Source: Pteria penguin
Lineage: Eukaryota > Mollusca > Bivalvia > Pterioida > Pteriidae
Reading direction: 5' to 3'
DNA length: 64,000 bases
Assembly: GCA_035048485.1 (NCBI GenBank)
Contig: CM068584.1
Location: 55,677,739-55,741,738 of the forward strand
Of the stretch, positions 10,771-23,406 are shown in pieces. Position 1 is the stretch's first letter; each line of letters begins with the position of its first letter. Made by a program: the position numbers and the translations under genes. The notes under the pieces are model-generated. The model searched no databases, was not told the DNA's origin, and worked only from the letters and a program-made list of their open reading frames with translations.

Positions 10771-11989
10771 ATGGCTACACTAGCAAAGATTAGAAAGCGT
10801 ACACCATCTTTTCGAATTGAATTTTCTGGTGATGATGAAAAGAAAAAACATATTTTAGACACAATGCAGAATATCAGAAATGAGCTCACACGACGTGAAA
10901 ATAAGCCCTTTGGAAATGTGCAAACTCTTGAATATTTATTTGGGCTTTTTAACCAACAACAAAACGGTAATGGAAATGAAAGGACAAAGGACAGTAATTG
11001 TGCTTGGTCAAGGTATGTGATGGCATCCAAAACTGAAATGAAAAGTATTTTTATGTGCAGAACAGTCGTTGGAAAAATTAGTGGAAACTGCAGATGCCCA
11101 TGCACGCAACTGTAGCGGACAATTGAAAATTAAGAAATTAACAAGACGCGGACATGTAGTTATGTCACATCTAAAATGTGAAAACGTACTAAAGCCACAT
11201 AATATCAAATGGTCCTCTTCACCTTACTTGCCAAGTAAAGAGTACCTAGTGAACAGCCTCGTCAACCATGGACTGATCTGTAGTGGGATGTTGCCGTCAC
11301 ATTATATCAGATTTGTTGATGGCGCTGGTATAGGGAAAATCTGGAAAGCGAACAGAAAGAAGTTTTTCCAGTCCCATCACCTGATAATTCAGAAGGAATG
11401 TGAGGAATATACGTCTACTGCAATACTTGAGGAGGTTGCACATCATGACGATGAAGAACTTGGTGAAATAGACATTATGACCGATGCACGCCATGGATGG
11501 CGGAAGAATGTTAAGGATTCAACCATTGTTGCCCTAGGAGATAGAACACACAAGGTTCTTTCATGTCAGCATATTACGAAAAATGATGACCATGTGACGC
11601 AGAGACATGAAAAAATAGGAACCGAAAAAATTTACCAACAATTGACGCAGAATGAGGTTTCCGTCCGTGTTCATGTACACGACAGAAATTTGTCAATTAA
11701 TAAGTATGTACGTGAAGAGACTGAAGCAACAAATCAAAATGATACGTGGCACTGCATCAAAACGGTAAAGGAAACTCTTAAAAAAGCTGCAAGCGGTCCG
11801 TCTTACTTAAGGGGCAAAACTTGGTCCTTTCAGCTTAGTGACAAAGTAGAGCCAGTAGCGACTCATATCCATTGGAGTATTCGGAACTGTAACGGAGATG
11901 TAACTACACCCGATCATTTTTGGTGCCAAATCTGGATTTTAACTTGTAAATATGTGGTGAAAGGGGGGGGGGGGGTCCCAGGCCTCTAA
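10771..11989 (+). pseudogene. Broken DDE-type transposase (Kolobok-like, tentative)
   Basis: Two overlapping plus-strand frames make up the gene: 10771-11115 (helical N-terminus, IRKRTPSFRIEFSGDDEKKK) and 11069-11989 (306 residues). The second carries SGMLPSHYIRF, then DIMTDARHGWRKN, ITKNDDHVTQRHEKIGT, HDRNLSIN and NDTWHCIK. It also has LSDKVEPVATHIHWSIRNC. The DxR-G start, a conserved HDRN and the downstream DK..THxxW resemble eukaryotic cut-and-paste transposases related to Kolobok; this is inference. The frames differ by one step near 11060. The 3' part ends prematurely at a poly-G tract (about 11963-11974), with the expected C-terminal catalytic region missing. A GTATGT...TGCAG pair (11013-11060) would be a 48-nt intron but does not restore the frame. 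The element is inactive. Confidence 0.6.
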
Positions 11990-14900
11990 ATCCGTCTCTG
12001 TCATAGCTAAGTGGTTATTTTTATTTCTATAACATTGCAAAGAGTCAATATCTGGATCCTTCCACAACTCACCCAAGCCGTGGCAACTCTAACTTTAACC
12101 TGGATCCGCCAATTTACCTGTATACCTGAATAATGAAGTCACATGACACCTTACCGTATATACAAACCGAATTTGTGGGCATAATGGCGGTTATTTCGAT
12201 TGTAATATTCATAATAATAACACACCTGTACGTACAGGTAAATGCACCTATAAACTTCGATTTACAACTAAATTAAAGACGTCTACCAGCATTTTACTAT
12301 TGATTTGCTTATAAGGTTATTGTATTTCATACTTTACAACACTGACCAGGCATTTGCACTTATCTGATCTCTGAAAAATCGTGACAGATGTAACTCGTAT
12401 CAAGCGTTACGTTTTCTGAACTTTTCATCTGCCTAGTTTACCTGGTCATCTAGCATCGTTACCGCAATGATTTCAAACCAATCTTTTGCAATACTAATAG
12501 AAAATAAACATGCTTACCTTCTGTAATCGGTTAATCCAAATGAATATTAAAATGCGGCGTGTAATACGGAGGTACCCGACAATTTAGCGCACTTCTCGCA
12601 TAATGGGACAATGACCCACTACGTCGACCATGATTGTTGTGTTGAACCGGGTGACCGCTAGGGGGCGCGCAACTGGCAAAAGGTCAATTTTAGATACAAT
12701 TTATTTTTTTCATGTAAAAAATTATTTTATGATGTTCATTCATGGTTTTTCACATTTATTTTCAATAATGCCTTTCTAATTCTACACACTCAATGCAACA
12801 TTTGGTATTTAAGTTTTATTCCGTTTAACAAAAATTTCATTTGAAAATCATAATGATGACCATTGATATTTAAAAATTTAAAGGTCTTTTATAAATATGA
12901 ATTTTGCTTTGTTATCTAAAAACTGTTTTTCAATATTAAAATCAACATTGAAACTCAATGTTTAACCTGCACTCTTGCATCTAAATTGTTTTTAAGCTCC
13001 AGTTTTGTTTTTTTTTTTTTTTTTTTGGTAGAATTGTTGACGCTTCTCGTAATTCTTTAAAAATAGACTTTTAGGTATCAGAACTCATTTAACATTAATG
13101 TAAAGTAGATTTAATACATGCTTATTATTTTTTTCTTTTTAGATTTTTTTCTGGTTAGGCCAAACCAAAGAAAAATAGCTGAGTTTTAGATAACACAACT
13201 TAATAGTTCAAGTCCACACATATTTTGACATATTGCCTTTTCACTCAGAATTTAATGCAAATAAAAACACATTTAATGTAATATTCATACTAATTTTTTT
13301 TAACACTTTACAAATATCAAAAATAAATGCAACATACATATTTATTATTTTAGTCAATATCACTTGTTTATCGCTTTTTTTGAAATGCTTTGAAACTGAT
13401 CTCATATTTTTTTTCAAAACATGTTATTCATTCTGTTTTCAGACAAATTGTAGTCATTCAACGTATTTTTAATTATTATACAAGTACTCCTACTGCTTCC
13501 AACTTCAATAGGCATTATTTTCATCTGTTAAGAATGTTTGTGTTTGATAGTTAAATAAAAAATTTATTAGTACAAGCATATTTGTTCTTTTCCTTCAATG
13601 ATAGATTACAATCATATTGAGTCCATAAAATATGGATTCCTTGCAACTTTGACCTCTACCATTATACTATAAATGATATTTTGTTCAAGTTTCATATTTC
13701 ACATGTAAACAAATTGAATTTTTCCTGACCCATGGGTTTTAGCCTGAAAGCTATTGTCATACCCTGGCATTGTGGTTTTCTGTGGACAAAACTCTATCTT
13801 GGCTATAACTTTTGAACTATAAAGAGATTTAAGATAGTATACACTTGGACACCTTGTGTCATGACCTTCATTTTGTGACCTTTTTATCTTTATGCCATTT
13901 ACTATTAAAAATCTGTAATATGTGAGCTATAGTGTCTTGTGAAATCTCTTGTTATAGATTTGTCATGTTTTAAATCCATCTGTGAAGCATTGTGGTTTTT
14001 AGTGATAACTTGACCTGCAATTACCAGTCTGTCGTGTAGCCTGTTTAATAAAATGATTAAATTTTGACATATTTCCAAATGCAATACATAAAATAAACAA
14101 ATCAACATGAAAACGCATAATACTTGCAACCAACTTATTTATCCAAGCTATTTTGTCTATTGCAAACTCATCAGTACAACTCATGGTCAAAAGAATTGAA
14201 ATTCAAAATCGATAAAATTATTATTATCTGTTGAGCCGTAATCAAAAATGTACATGGAACTTAAATGGCTTTTTCACATTTCTATGGGACTATGTCCCAT
14301 AACCCCTTGCCATCCCAAACCTAATTGTAGATCTTTGTACTTTAAACTATATTTACACATAGTTTATTTCCGGCCCTTAAGGACAGTGGCGGGAGTCAAA
14401 TTTTTTATATCTCCGCGTTGAAGAGTTCCACCCCGTCCGTGTACGATAACCGGCAGAAGTTCCGTTTTGACTCCGTACTTTTCTTTCCCCGCGGCAAAAG
14501 GCATAATAACACTTGAGTCAATCCCATTGTTAGTCACACTTCAATGCTCATATAAATCAGGATTCATAACCTGAGTAGTCATTATAATTCTCCAAGGAAA
14601 GGAAATGAATCAATTGAAACCCCCCATTCAAAGGGAATCTGAAGAAGAAAGTGGGGCAATTATTTCCAATCATTTTCTTGAAATTGCCTAATAGGTATTT
14701 TATATTCTTCATGGATACTCTTTTATTCGTTCTTGCAAAGACTGCAATGCATACTGTATGTACTGAGCGTTGTGTTGGCAAGACTATATATCATCAAGAG
14801 AGATAACTCTTATTCATGGTTTTCAGAATAAAGGTAAGTGTCACTTTCCCAGTGCCAATATCATAAAAGGTACAAGGGAAAGGTCCCAAGTTCCTGTCTA

Positions 14901-15380
14901 TATTTAGAAATATGTATTTCAAAGATCTTGTATTTGAATTCTGAACAGAAAATATCTGCTAGAAATTTTTTTATTGTGAATTGTGTATTTCTGCCTATAT
15001 GAGGCAAAGAAGAAATTCCATGTTCTGTCAAATCAGGAAGTTGGAAAATCTCAAAAAGTTTATTGGTAGCCATACCAAAGGTTACAATGAAACTCAATAA
15101 TGCTCAAGTTTAATACAGCACCTCAAAATTGATAGAAAGATATCTGAAAATGAATAACCGGCATCTGTCCTTAAATTTGGTGCTTTGCACCAATAGTTTC
15201 CTTGTGTCTATACTGATTGTTATTGCCATTCTTTTTGGGTGAATTATCAAATTTTGCCAAATATATCTGTTAAACACTACTGAAATTACATATACAAAGA
15301 ATTAAAACTTGCTCTTGCTCTGTTATTTTTATATATCCACGGCTGTATTGAAATCTGACTATAACTTCAAATCCAGTATT
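11990..15380. other. Long AT-rich intergenic block, no gene supported
   Basis: No exon, motif or mobile-element domain is convincing here. There are long T runs (about 13008-13026) and repeated phrases of the type gaccttcattttgtgacc near 13560-13990. Similar wording recurs around 60285-60480, suggesting an old dispersed repeat. The C-terminal remainder or inverted terminal repeat of the transposase at 10771 was not found. Confidence 0.45.
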
Positions 15381-15924
15381 CGAACCAGGGTTACCACTAT
15401 ATTTACTGGCTCAGTGGAAGGCAAATTGCGTTACTGGTATTTTGCCGACTTCAGTGCGAGATGTTGATATTTGGGAGGAAGTAAGAGGTACTTCTTGCTA
15501 CACATCAACCGTTCTCCCAGACACCATCTTTCGTGCTATGAGACTCTAATTCATTGGCGATGTTCATGCCCATTTTTGACAAAATTGTCAGCGTTCTGAA
15601 GAATAATTGACATACATCAGAAAGAAGCTGACCCACTAAAGTGGCGAAATCTTCGGTATTTGCATTGACCCAAAATTTGTTTTCCCAACTTTACCTGTGG
15701 CTACTATCAAATGTAATCAGTGCAAAGCGGGACAAGTCACCTTGAATAATATAGATTAACACCTCCTTAGGTGACTACGTCTTTCTTTATACCAACTTTT
15801 ACTAGAATGACACTTTTTATGTGAACAAAAAATATTCATTAAATTACAAGTGAACAATTTATTAAACTACTGTCCAACACTATTTCTAACTTCCATACTG
15901 ACGGTAGAACTACAAGTGAGTAAA
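15381..15924. other. Unassigned stretch upstream of LINE copy A terminus
   Basis: Plus-strand translation gives short runs with stops throughout. No motif is identified. Confidence 0.3.
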
Positions 15925-17817
15925 CGCTGAAGGTCAAGATATAACGTGCAGGCTGTCTTGAGGTAGTACTGCAAAGAAGAGAGGTAGTCTTGAGAGTTTT
16001 GAAGATTGAATTTACATGGATGGCTGAATTAGTATAGAGAGATCGGAAGTAAAAAATATATAATTACCCTTAAGTCTTATATGAAGTTTCAATCACAGAA
16101 ATATATCAAACATATTAACATTTACTGAGAAAAATCGTATGAGTGTTCGTGTTTGATTTTACGGGGTTAAAAACTTTACCTAGAGATCAGTAAGTAATCT
16201 CGCCTAAAACAATAGGCTCTTTGAAAACTTAGCCTTATAATAGGGGGTTGTGAGGGGTATATGCCGAATTTACTTGTCTATACCACTTGCGCTTTTGTAA
16301 TCAACTGTCTTCCAGGTTACATCACCTGCAATAGAAAGCTGGAGAGTATACTATTATCAATGACATGACAAAATATAATAAATATTCATATACAGTAGGA
16401 TAAATATAAGGCCATTATTATTATTATTATTTCTTCCTTTGTTTATCAGTAGCGGTTTGTTCAAGTCAAAACTTTCCAATTTCCGCCTAATTAGATATAT
16501 TATGCCAGAGGGTTGTGATGATTCCCTACGGACTGTCCTCATTTGGTGATAATTGTGTATACTTTTGTTTGTTCCAAATGTTTAGTGATTGATACCATTA
16601 CCCCCCCCCCTTAGTAATACACATATCTATTTATATCTAAAATATCCTGTTTAGTATTGGTAATGTGATTAAAACTATAATGATGTTTCTGATGTATCGG
16701 ACATCCACTGTGGTAGGTCGTATGTGCCCCAACGCAGTTTGTACACTTAGCCTGTGTCGCTCCACATTGCGTGGGTTTTTTTTTTTTTGTGGTCACTCCC
16801 GCACCTCGAGCATTTTGTTTTGGATTTACAGGTCTTGGACATGTGAAATCCATGGCAGTTTTGGCACCTAGTAGGTGGCGGAACGTATTTCTCCACCCTG
16901 TTTGTTTTATTACCTGTGAACGGGAACTTTTGAGTCGCTTTGGTCGCTTTCTTGTGCTTGTTGAGCATGTATGATAGTGAGAGGAGAGTGGGTGCCCCCT
17001 CTCCTGAAAAATTGTGTTTCACCAAGTCCTGGACTTTGGCAAAGGAGCGACGCCTCATGTCGACTCCTTTGAGCACTACAACGGTTGTGCTCTGGTAGCA
17101 CGCTTCGATTGGCGAAGCCACTATCTGTGGCTTGGATAGGACGGTATTTTTGCCCTCTGAACGTTCTATTGGCTTGAAAGCCATTTTGTGATTGTGGATC
17201 TTGCCGACCTTGTTCACCCCTGGGAATAACGATCACAGTCCACACTGCTAGTGCCCCTCTGGGGCACGATGTTAACTTTAAAGCGCTTGTATGTGTTATT
17301 TCATTCAAGTCAAGTAAATAAGATATAAAGGAGAGGCCTAACACGTTTACCTGGGTTGTCCTCTTGTTGATCTTTCGTTGTTTCTGGAATGTGTTAATTA
17401 TCGCCTCGGGTGATAGAACTAGTTCTACTTCACCGAGACGACAATACACTTCGACTACGCGATTCCGTGTATGTTTTCTTTAAGTTATAATATTAATACA
17501 ATTATAAATACATATGGTGCATCACAATTAAGGCAATACAATAAGATTACGATCACTATGATACAAAGAACTTAATTCAGGGAGGGGGTTATGGTTATTT
17601 TGAGGAATGTTGTGTAAAAGGAGTCGGGGGACCGGAATACAAAATAGAGAGTTCCTAGGATACCTCCCGAGATCTACAACTATTCTGTAGTCGCCTGATC
17701 TTAAGTAGTGCGTTGAATAAGCTTTGCTTATTTTTAATCGCTTGATCCAATATGGCGCCGAACTGAGCTCATGTCCGCTTCGCTCGAGAGACCAGACTGG
17801 AATCGATGAACGACGAT
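15925..17817 (-). mobile_element. LINE copy A: 5' UTR, ORF1 fragment and 3' UTR, ORF2 deleted
   Basis: Reading down the minus strand from 17817, the 5' region (17817-17400) matches the 5' region of copy C (27690-27240), including cggcgccatattg/tggcgccatattg. ORF1 follows at 17217-16747. Below about 16665 the sequence matches the 3' UTR of copy B (18995-17818), ending in a shared terminus around cctgcacgttatatcttgac. The endonuclease, reverse transcriptase and RNase H are all absent, so copy A is an internally deleted derivative. Confidence 0.65.
16747..17217 (-). pseudogene. LINE ORF1 fragment with CCHC knuckles (copy A)
   Basis: The frame contains CQNCHGFHMSKTCKSKTKC and CSRCGSDHKKKKTHA, the first two of the three ORF1 zinc knuckles seen complete in copy B. 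A poly-T run (16774-16785 on the plus strand) breaks the frame before the third knuckle, which survives in the next frame (CTNCVGAHTTYHSGC, 16611-16853). ORF1 proteins of this type bind the element RNA. This one is broken. Confidence 0.7.
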
Positions 17818-19454
17818 AGGTCAGGATTTAACGTGCAGACTGTCCTGAAGTAGGACCTTACTACACGTCCCTCCGCCCAAAGTGGGTAGGAGAGATGGTC
17901 ATGCCGTTTCTGGGGTTTCCTGGATTTGCAGCCCTTAAGAGGACTTTATACCAGGTTATGTCAAAAGTGCCGATTATTTCTCCGCTTATCGGGTCACTGG
18001 GTGCCTAGAAGGCAGTACTGACTGGTTACCTGTAAGGGTTGTAGGAGTCTCGGCTATGCGTGCCAGGGATAGACTTCCGATAGGGAATTATATGTCTGGT
18101 TACTACCACCTCCACCAAGTTTCATTAAAGGCGCCACGCAAAGGAGGAAGAGAAGGAGCCTGAAGATTGTTGAAAATGATTTTTGATGAGTGGCCGAATG
18201 GTGTATTTAAAATGCCAAAGTGATAGGAAAGGAAATGGGAATTTATTTAGATATGAAATATTTAGCTTTACCCCTATAAGTCAAAAATTACCCCTATAAG
18301 AAAAGTATTACTCTTAGGTCTAATGTGTTTAACGTGATAGTTCCCAACTCGCACGCCTCCCTCTCTTACTAGTTAAGGGAGTTCAGATGTCAAAAATCAA
18401 GAAAATTATCCCTGTCGGTCTTCTATCATAGGATTAAATCAAAAATAAATTAACTTTACTGAAAAGTCCTACTAGTGTATGTGTTTGGTTTTTAGCAGGG
18501 TGAAGAAATTTACCTAGAGATCAAAGAGTGATCTCCCCTAAAGGGCATAGGCCCTTGGTAATTTTAAGCCTTAGCATAGGGGTTTGTGTAGGGTTTGTTT
18601 CCTAGTGCTGGGTAGTGTGGAGGTGTATATCCCGATTTTACTGGTCTATACCCCTTAGGTTCTGGTTTTTCCCTTCTTCTGGGAGACATCACCTGCAATG
18701 GGAACTGAGAGAGTATACTGATATCAATGACATGGTAGTTATATATAATAAATCATAGGTATACATTTACAATGCCATGCCATTATATTTGTTTAATTCG
18801 AAGCGGTTTATTCGTCCAGTTAACACTTTCCGATTTCCGCCTATTTAGATTTATTATGACGCTGTGTTACGATGATTTCCAACACACCGTCATAATTTGA
18901 TAAGAATTTGTATAGCTGTTTTTGTCTGTTTCATGTTTTGTAATTGATATCATTTGACCCCCCTTATTAATGAAAATATTTATATATAATCTATTCCATT
19001 TAGGAATTCTACATGGTAATTCAAAATATGGCAATCTTATTTACACAGATGTTTTTATTTGTGTTTTTTTATTGGTATAAGATAAAACTATTTACACTTT
19101 TTAGTATTACTAAAATGTGGATAAAATCATTTATTAATGTGCTGAGTGAAATCTCTGAGCGCTTTTATATTATTTCTATTTAAAGAACTTAAATTCTATA
19201 TTTATCAATTTCGTGCATTTTAGACTGCCAAAACGGATTGAAAATGATTGTAGCCACGCGGACGTGTTAGAGCTACCTTTTGGGAATTACTTAGTTCAAA
19301 TTTGTTCGGGATTTCCCGAGTCACTTTTTTTTGACGAATGTCATTGGATAGAGCACCGAAACATTTTCAATCTTCTTTTCGTACCTAAAGTGTAAGGAGA
19401 AATTGTGCAAGGGATGTTGGTTTTGTGCATTTGTGATTTTGGCGGTTAGGGATG

Positions 19455-19600
19455 GGATTGAGCCCCTTTTCGCGTTGCGCTAGTTAGAAGGCTCTGTTAT
19501 TAGAGTTTTGTAAAGGACAGAGAGAGGTAGGATAAGAAGATTTAGTGTTGGAGATATGAGCCCCTTTTCGCGTTGCGCTAGTTAAAAGGCCCTGTTAGTT
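19455..19600. repeat. 97-bp duplication in LINE copy B 3' UTR
   Basis: gagccccttttcgcgttgcg followed by ctagtta occurs at about 19460 and again at about 19557. The following bases (aaggc-ctgtta) are also shared. It is a local tandem duplication in the untranslated region. Confidence 0.7.
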
Positions 19601-20049
19601 AAGAGAAAAGACAGATTTGTGTTTGTGAGTATGGTGTGTATGCGCCTCCCCCTCCTCCCTATTTATCATTAATTTAATTTGTTGTGATCAACCCTACATT
19701 CTTACAACGCTGACTTATGTAGTACTCCATCAGTAATCCAGCAATTGCTGGATACAGGGTTCACTTGGGTTTAAAGGAAAGTAGATATTGGATTGATGCG
19801 GAAGGAGGGGTAGCTTTTGTGTGTTGGGTAAAGGTTCTGATTGTTCGACCGGCGATGACTAGGATTGTATTTCTAGTCTACTGGCTCCTAACTCATGCGA
19901 TTGAGGGTCTACGACCACGCAGATCTATCTTATCAATATAACCCGTGGCAACGACGTACTCAGCTAGAATCGCGTGGGTAGTGATGGAATGATGTTTGTC
20001 GGGTGCGAGTAGAGTCCGGAGTCGAACGTCACAGTACCTATGTCAGTTT

Positions 20050-20165
20050 CCTAATCACGTCTGTCCGTGCGTCTCGATGTAAAGGACAGCGTAGTATGTA
20101 ATGGTCAATAGTTTCAGGGGTTTTGCAGAGGGGGCAGTCAGGTCCATCGTCGAAGGTTCCGATCA
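20050..20165 (-). pseudogene. LINE copy B ORF2 C-terminal zinc motif
   Basis: The minus-strand translation gives GTFDDGPDCPLCKTPETID followed by HYILRCPLH, a CxxC...H....C arrangement typical of the C-terminus of LINE ORF2 proteins. It is separated from the upstream RNase H part by a dispersed-repeat insertion. Confidence 0.65.
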
Positions 20166-20169
20166 TTTT

Positions 20170-20465
20170 ACACAGATTTGACACCTTCTATACTAGAAGG
20201 TTACCTACTTCGACTTCTCCATATATAAATACATATGGAATTTACACGATTTGACTCTTTCTACTGAGTATATGTGACGGGTTTTGCTAGCAAGCAGGAG
20301 ATGCTCACTCTCCCCGGGCACCTGATCTCGCTCCACCACAGGGGTTCACATATGCTCTTCAAGTAGACATATTTTGTTATTTTCCATTTGTTTTTCATTT
20401 TCACTGATTTTGTATGTCCTCTGGTTTTATAATGTTCAGACTTGTGGTTTGGATTTATTCATCAT
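20170..20465 (-). repeat. Dispersed repeat inserted in LINE copy B
   Basis: The LINE reading frame (IITRLRLGKTKLKGDVGKFM near 20530-20470) is interrupted here and resumes at about 20165. The insert contains one unit related to the 43-bp minisatellite of the inverted-repeat arms (gcaggagatgctcactctcc, about 20295). No ORF is seen. Confidence 0.5.
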
Positions 20466-20469
20466 CTTT

Positions 20470-21110
20470 ACATGAACTTCCCCACATCCCCTTTCAGTTT
20501 AGTTTTCCCCAGTCTGAGTCTAGTAATGATTTTGTCAAGTCTTTTGTTTTTGTGGTAAGTTTCTGTTTTTGCTATTTTCATATTCGAACTTCCACGACTC
20601 CGCAATCGTATTCCTAATGATTGGGTAGACCTCATTAGCACTCAGTCCTGGGGTGATGTCAATGTCTGGTTGTTCTAGTGATAACTTAGCCAGTCTATCT
20701 ACTGTCTCCTTACCATAGATACCCACATGGGCCGGTGTCCATTCGAACTTAATGTCGATACCTGGAGATGTCAGTTTATGGTTTTCTAGCCAGATATCGT
20801 CCACTAGGTCAGCCCATTGATGTGAGCGCACTGAGGGAGTCACTTAATTTGACTGCCCTGTCATAGTTATGGATCTTAATAGGGTCCATAGCTTCTCTTA
20901 TTGCTATTAGTTCAGTACTATATATGGACAGACAGTCACTACACCTATAGAAGTTTTCTTCTAATGTAGCGACGTCATAGTAAGCGGAACCAGTGCGCCC
21001 AGTCGTGGGGTCTTTGGACCCGTCCGTGAATATTTTATGATAGCCACGATATTTCCTACCTATTAAATCCTCCGCGACTGCCTTAATCTTAGCTGGAAGG
21101 TCTTGCTTAG
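20470..21110 (-). pseudogene. LINE copy B RNase H domain
   Basis: The minus-strand translation gives IFTDGSKDPTTGRTGSAYYD (first catalytic Asp), then STELIAIREAMD (catalytic Glu) and AVKLSDS (second Asp). After a frame break come FEWTPAHVGIYGKETVDRLA (late His and Asp region). These are the ordered RNase H1-type motifs that degrade RNA in RNA-DNA hybrids during element copying. The frame changes near 20843, so the domain is not functional. Confidence 0.8.
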
Positions 21111-21399
21111 TTATTTCCTTCGCTATATCTGTTGAGACTTAGTGCCGATGTAAAAGCCACGGAGGATGGGGTGACGGTCTGGTCGTGGCTATGTCCAAGC
21201 TACCTAGTAGGGACTTATTAAAATTCCTATCTATTTTGAAGCCGAATGGCCCGTACCCATTTAGGTCCCAGCTATAGGTGGCCAATTGTATTTGGAGCAG
21301 GTCCTAGATGTCACCTCATTGGCCGGATTGTCAGGGGTCTGGAGTGTTCTAGTACAGTATTCGAGGGCTAGTTCCTCACGTCTGGGATGTAGAGGGAGT

Positions 21400-22650
21400 T
21401 CTCCAGCTTAGGCTAAGAGAGCCTCCACTCTGGTATTTTGTAGGCCGCCAAAAGCTATTCTGTGTTCTGTGTTTCGAGTGTGGCTCTGGCTGCTGACTGA
21501 TATGCTTGGCAACCATAATCTAGCCTAGATTGAATAAGAGATTGATATAAAAGTAAGAGGGTTTGCTTATCCGCCCCAAAATCTGTTCCAGAAACAGCTC
21601 TCATTAAAGTTAATGCTTTATTACACGCGTTTATAACATGCTTTATGTGTTCTCTAAAGGTAAGATCTTTTTCAAAAATTACTCCGAAACATTTTGCAGA
21701 CTTTTCAACCTTGATTGGAGTATTATTTATTTTTAGTTTGAATTTTTCTTTAACTTGAGAAAAATTATGTTTTGTTTTCCATAAAAGAACTGCTATTTTT
21801 CTTTAGATAATTTAAAACCCCACTTGGTTGCCCATTTATTGATTTTTCTAATTGTTGATTTATTTTCTTTATGTTCTTATTTGAGAAGGCGATTTTCTTG
21901 TCTGCAAATTGTGAGAGGTCTGGCGTGTCTGTCTGATCGTCCGCCCCCGTCTGGTCATTCGCCATGATGTTAAACAATGTCGGGCTAATGACCGAGCCCT
22001 GGGGAGTGCCATTCTCTAGGGGGTATTTAGAGGGTCTCCAATTCTCACTTGCATTTTAAGCCGGCGTGGCCTAGTGGTATCGCATCGGACTCCTGATCGG
22101 GAGGCCGGGGTTCGAGTCCCGCTCTGGTCATGCCGGTGTCATGTCTTTCAGATAAAAGTAAAAACCGAGGCCCCGTGTCGTGGTATGCATGGCACGTAAA
22201 AGATCCCTCACTGCTTCGGGTGGGTCTGTTGAAAAGGTCAAAATTTGTATGCCCCGCATCAGGCAGATGCCGTCACCATATACGTGAAATATTCGTGTGA
22301 CGTAAAAAAAAATCAATCAATCAATCTCACTTGCATTTTCCATTAAAGAACCCATTTATAAATTTAAACATTTTTCCTGTAATCCTTGGCCTTGACTAGT
22401 AGGCTTTGGAGATGTCAAGGAAGACGGCCCCAGTGTATTTCTTGGCCGCCAAAGCACATCGAACCTCCGTCTCAGCTGTTGCTAGGTGGTCGATGGTAGA
22501 TCTCCCATTACGAAACCCACTCTGGTTTCTATGGATTATTCCTTTTTTCTCTAAAAACCATGTGTTAATATTGTTTCTAGCGTTTTGCATAAGTGGGAGG
22601 TAAGGGAGATGGGCCTAAAGGACTCTGCTAGGTGGGGGGTCCTTGCCAAG
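21400..22650 (-). pseudogene. LINE copy B reverse transcriptase remnant
   Basis: Motifs in order: NQSGFRNGRSTIDHLAT and VFLDISKAY (22590-22396), where the Asp after SKAY is replaced by a TAG stop. Next comes GTPQGSVISPTLFNIM (about 22015-21950), then FADKK in place of the catalytic aspartates (21905-21890). The thumb-like region NKNIKKINQQLEKSI follows. The SINE at 22058-22324 splits the domain between the second and third motifs. Confidence 0.8.
22058..22324 (+). mobile_element. tRNA-derived SINE, family 1, nested in LINE reverse transcriptase
   Basis: The copy is flanked by a perfect 15-bp target duplication, tctcacttgcatttt, at 22043-22057 and 22325-22339. A- and B-box-like segments and the aatcaatc tail are present. 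The insertion is younger than the LINE it interrupts. Confidence 0.95.
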
Positions 22651-23406
22651 TTTCGGGATTGGAATAACAGTGGCCTCCCTCCACCCCTGGGGGAAGTGAC
22701 AAGTGCTGTATATTTGATTGAAGAAGTGTATTAGTATGCATTGGAATGATGGTTGAGTGTGTTTAAGCATGTGGTAAGTGATGTCGTCAGCCCCGGCAGC
22801 TGAATCCCTCTTGATAAGGAGGGCGTCAGTCAGTTCGTCTACGTCAATGGGCTCGTTGAGGGGCCCAGTGTCAAGTCCTATGTCACTGATTTTGTTGTAT
22901 AGTTGTGTGTGAGTGTCGCGATACTAAGCATGACCGGGTTCGATGTTCCGGTTCGAACTCGCGCTCGCGAACTGCTGGGCAAGTGCTTCGGCCTTTGCCC
23001 TGGAGGTGGACTCGTCTCCGATGGTGGGTACGCGAGTGCCTCCGCGCCCGCCCGATAGCCTAGACACCTTATTCCAAACTTGTTTAATATTAGAATCTTT
23101 ATTTAAAGTTGAAACATAGCTTTTCCAATGATTTCTAGCTTCCTGTTTAATAACTTTTTTAGTATGTTTTAATGTAAGGTTATATTCAGCCTTAGTTATG
23201 TGCCCACGTTTAAATTGCCGAAAAGCCTGTCTGCTGTTCTTACGGGCAGTGGTACACTGGTCAGTCCATACCGGGTTGGGCGGGCGCTTCGCAGTCTTAC
23301 CCGAGGCTCGCGGTATGACATGTTTTGCGGCCGAGTTTATGGCTATGTTAATGTTTCCTAAGTACTTATTTATGTCGGGATCTGCTATTTAGTAAGGGGT
23401 ATCTGT

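Noticed and set aside
12000..14400. Transposase terminal inverted repeat near gacacgacggggtggagc (9505) and its near-complement around 14425
   Set aside because: Similarity is about 18 bp with mismatches and does not extend. It is too weak to define element ends.
15480..15800. piggyBac-like transposase fragment
   Set aside because: The plus-strand translation hinted at such a domain, but stops are frequent and no catalytic motif could be placed.
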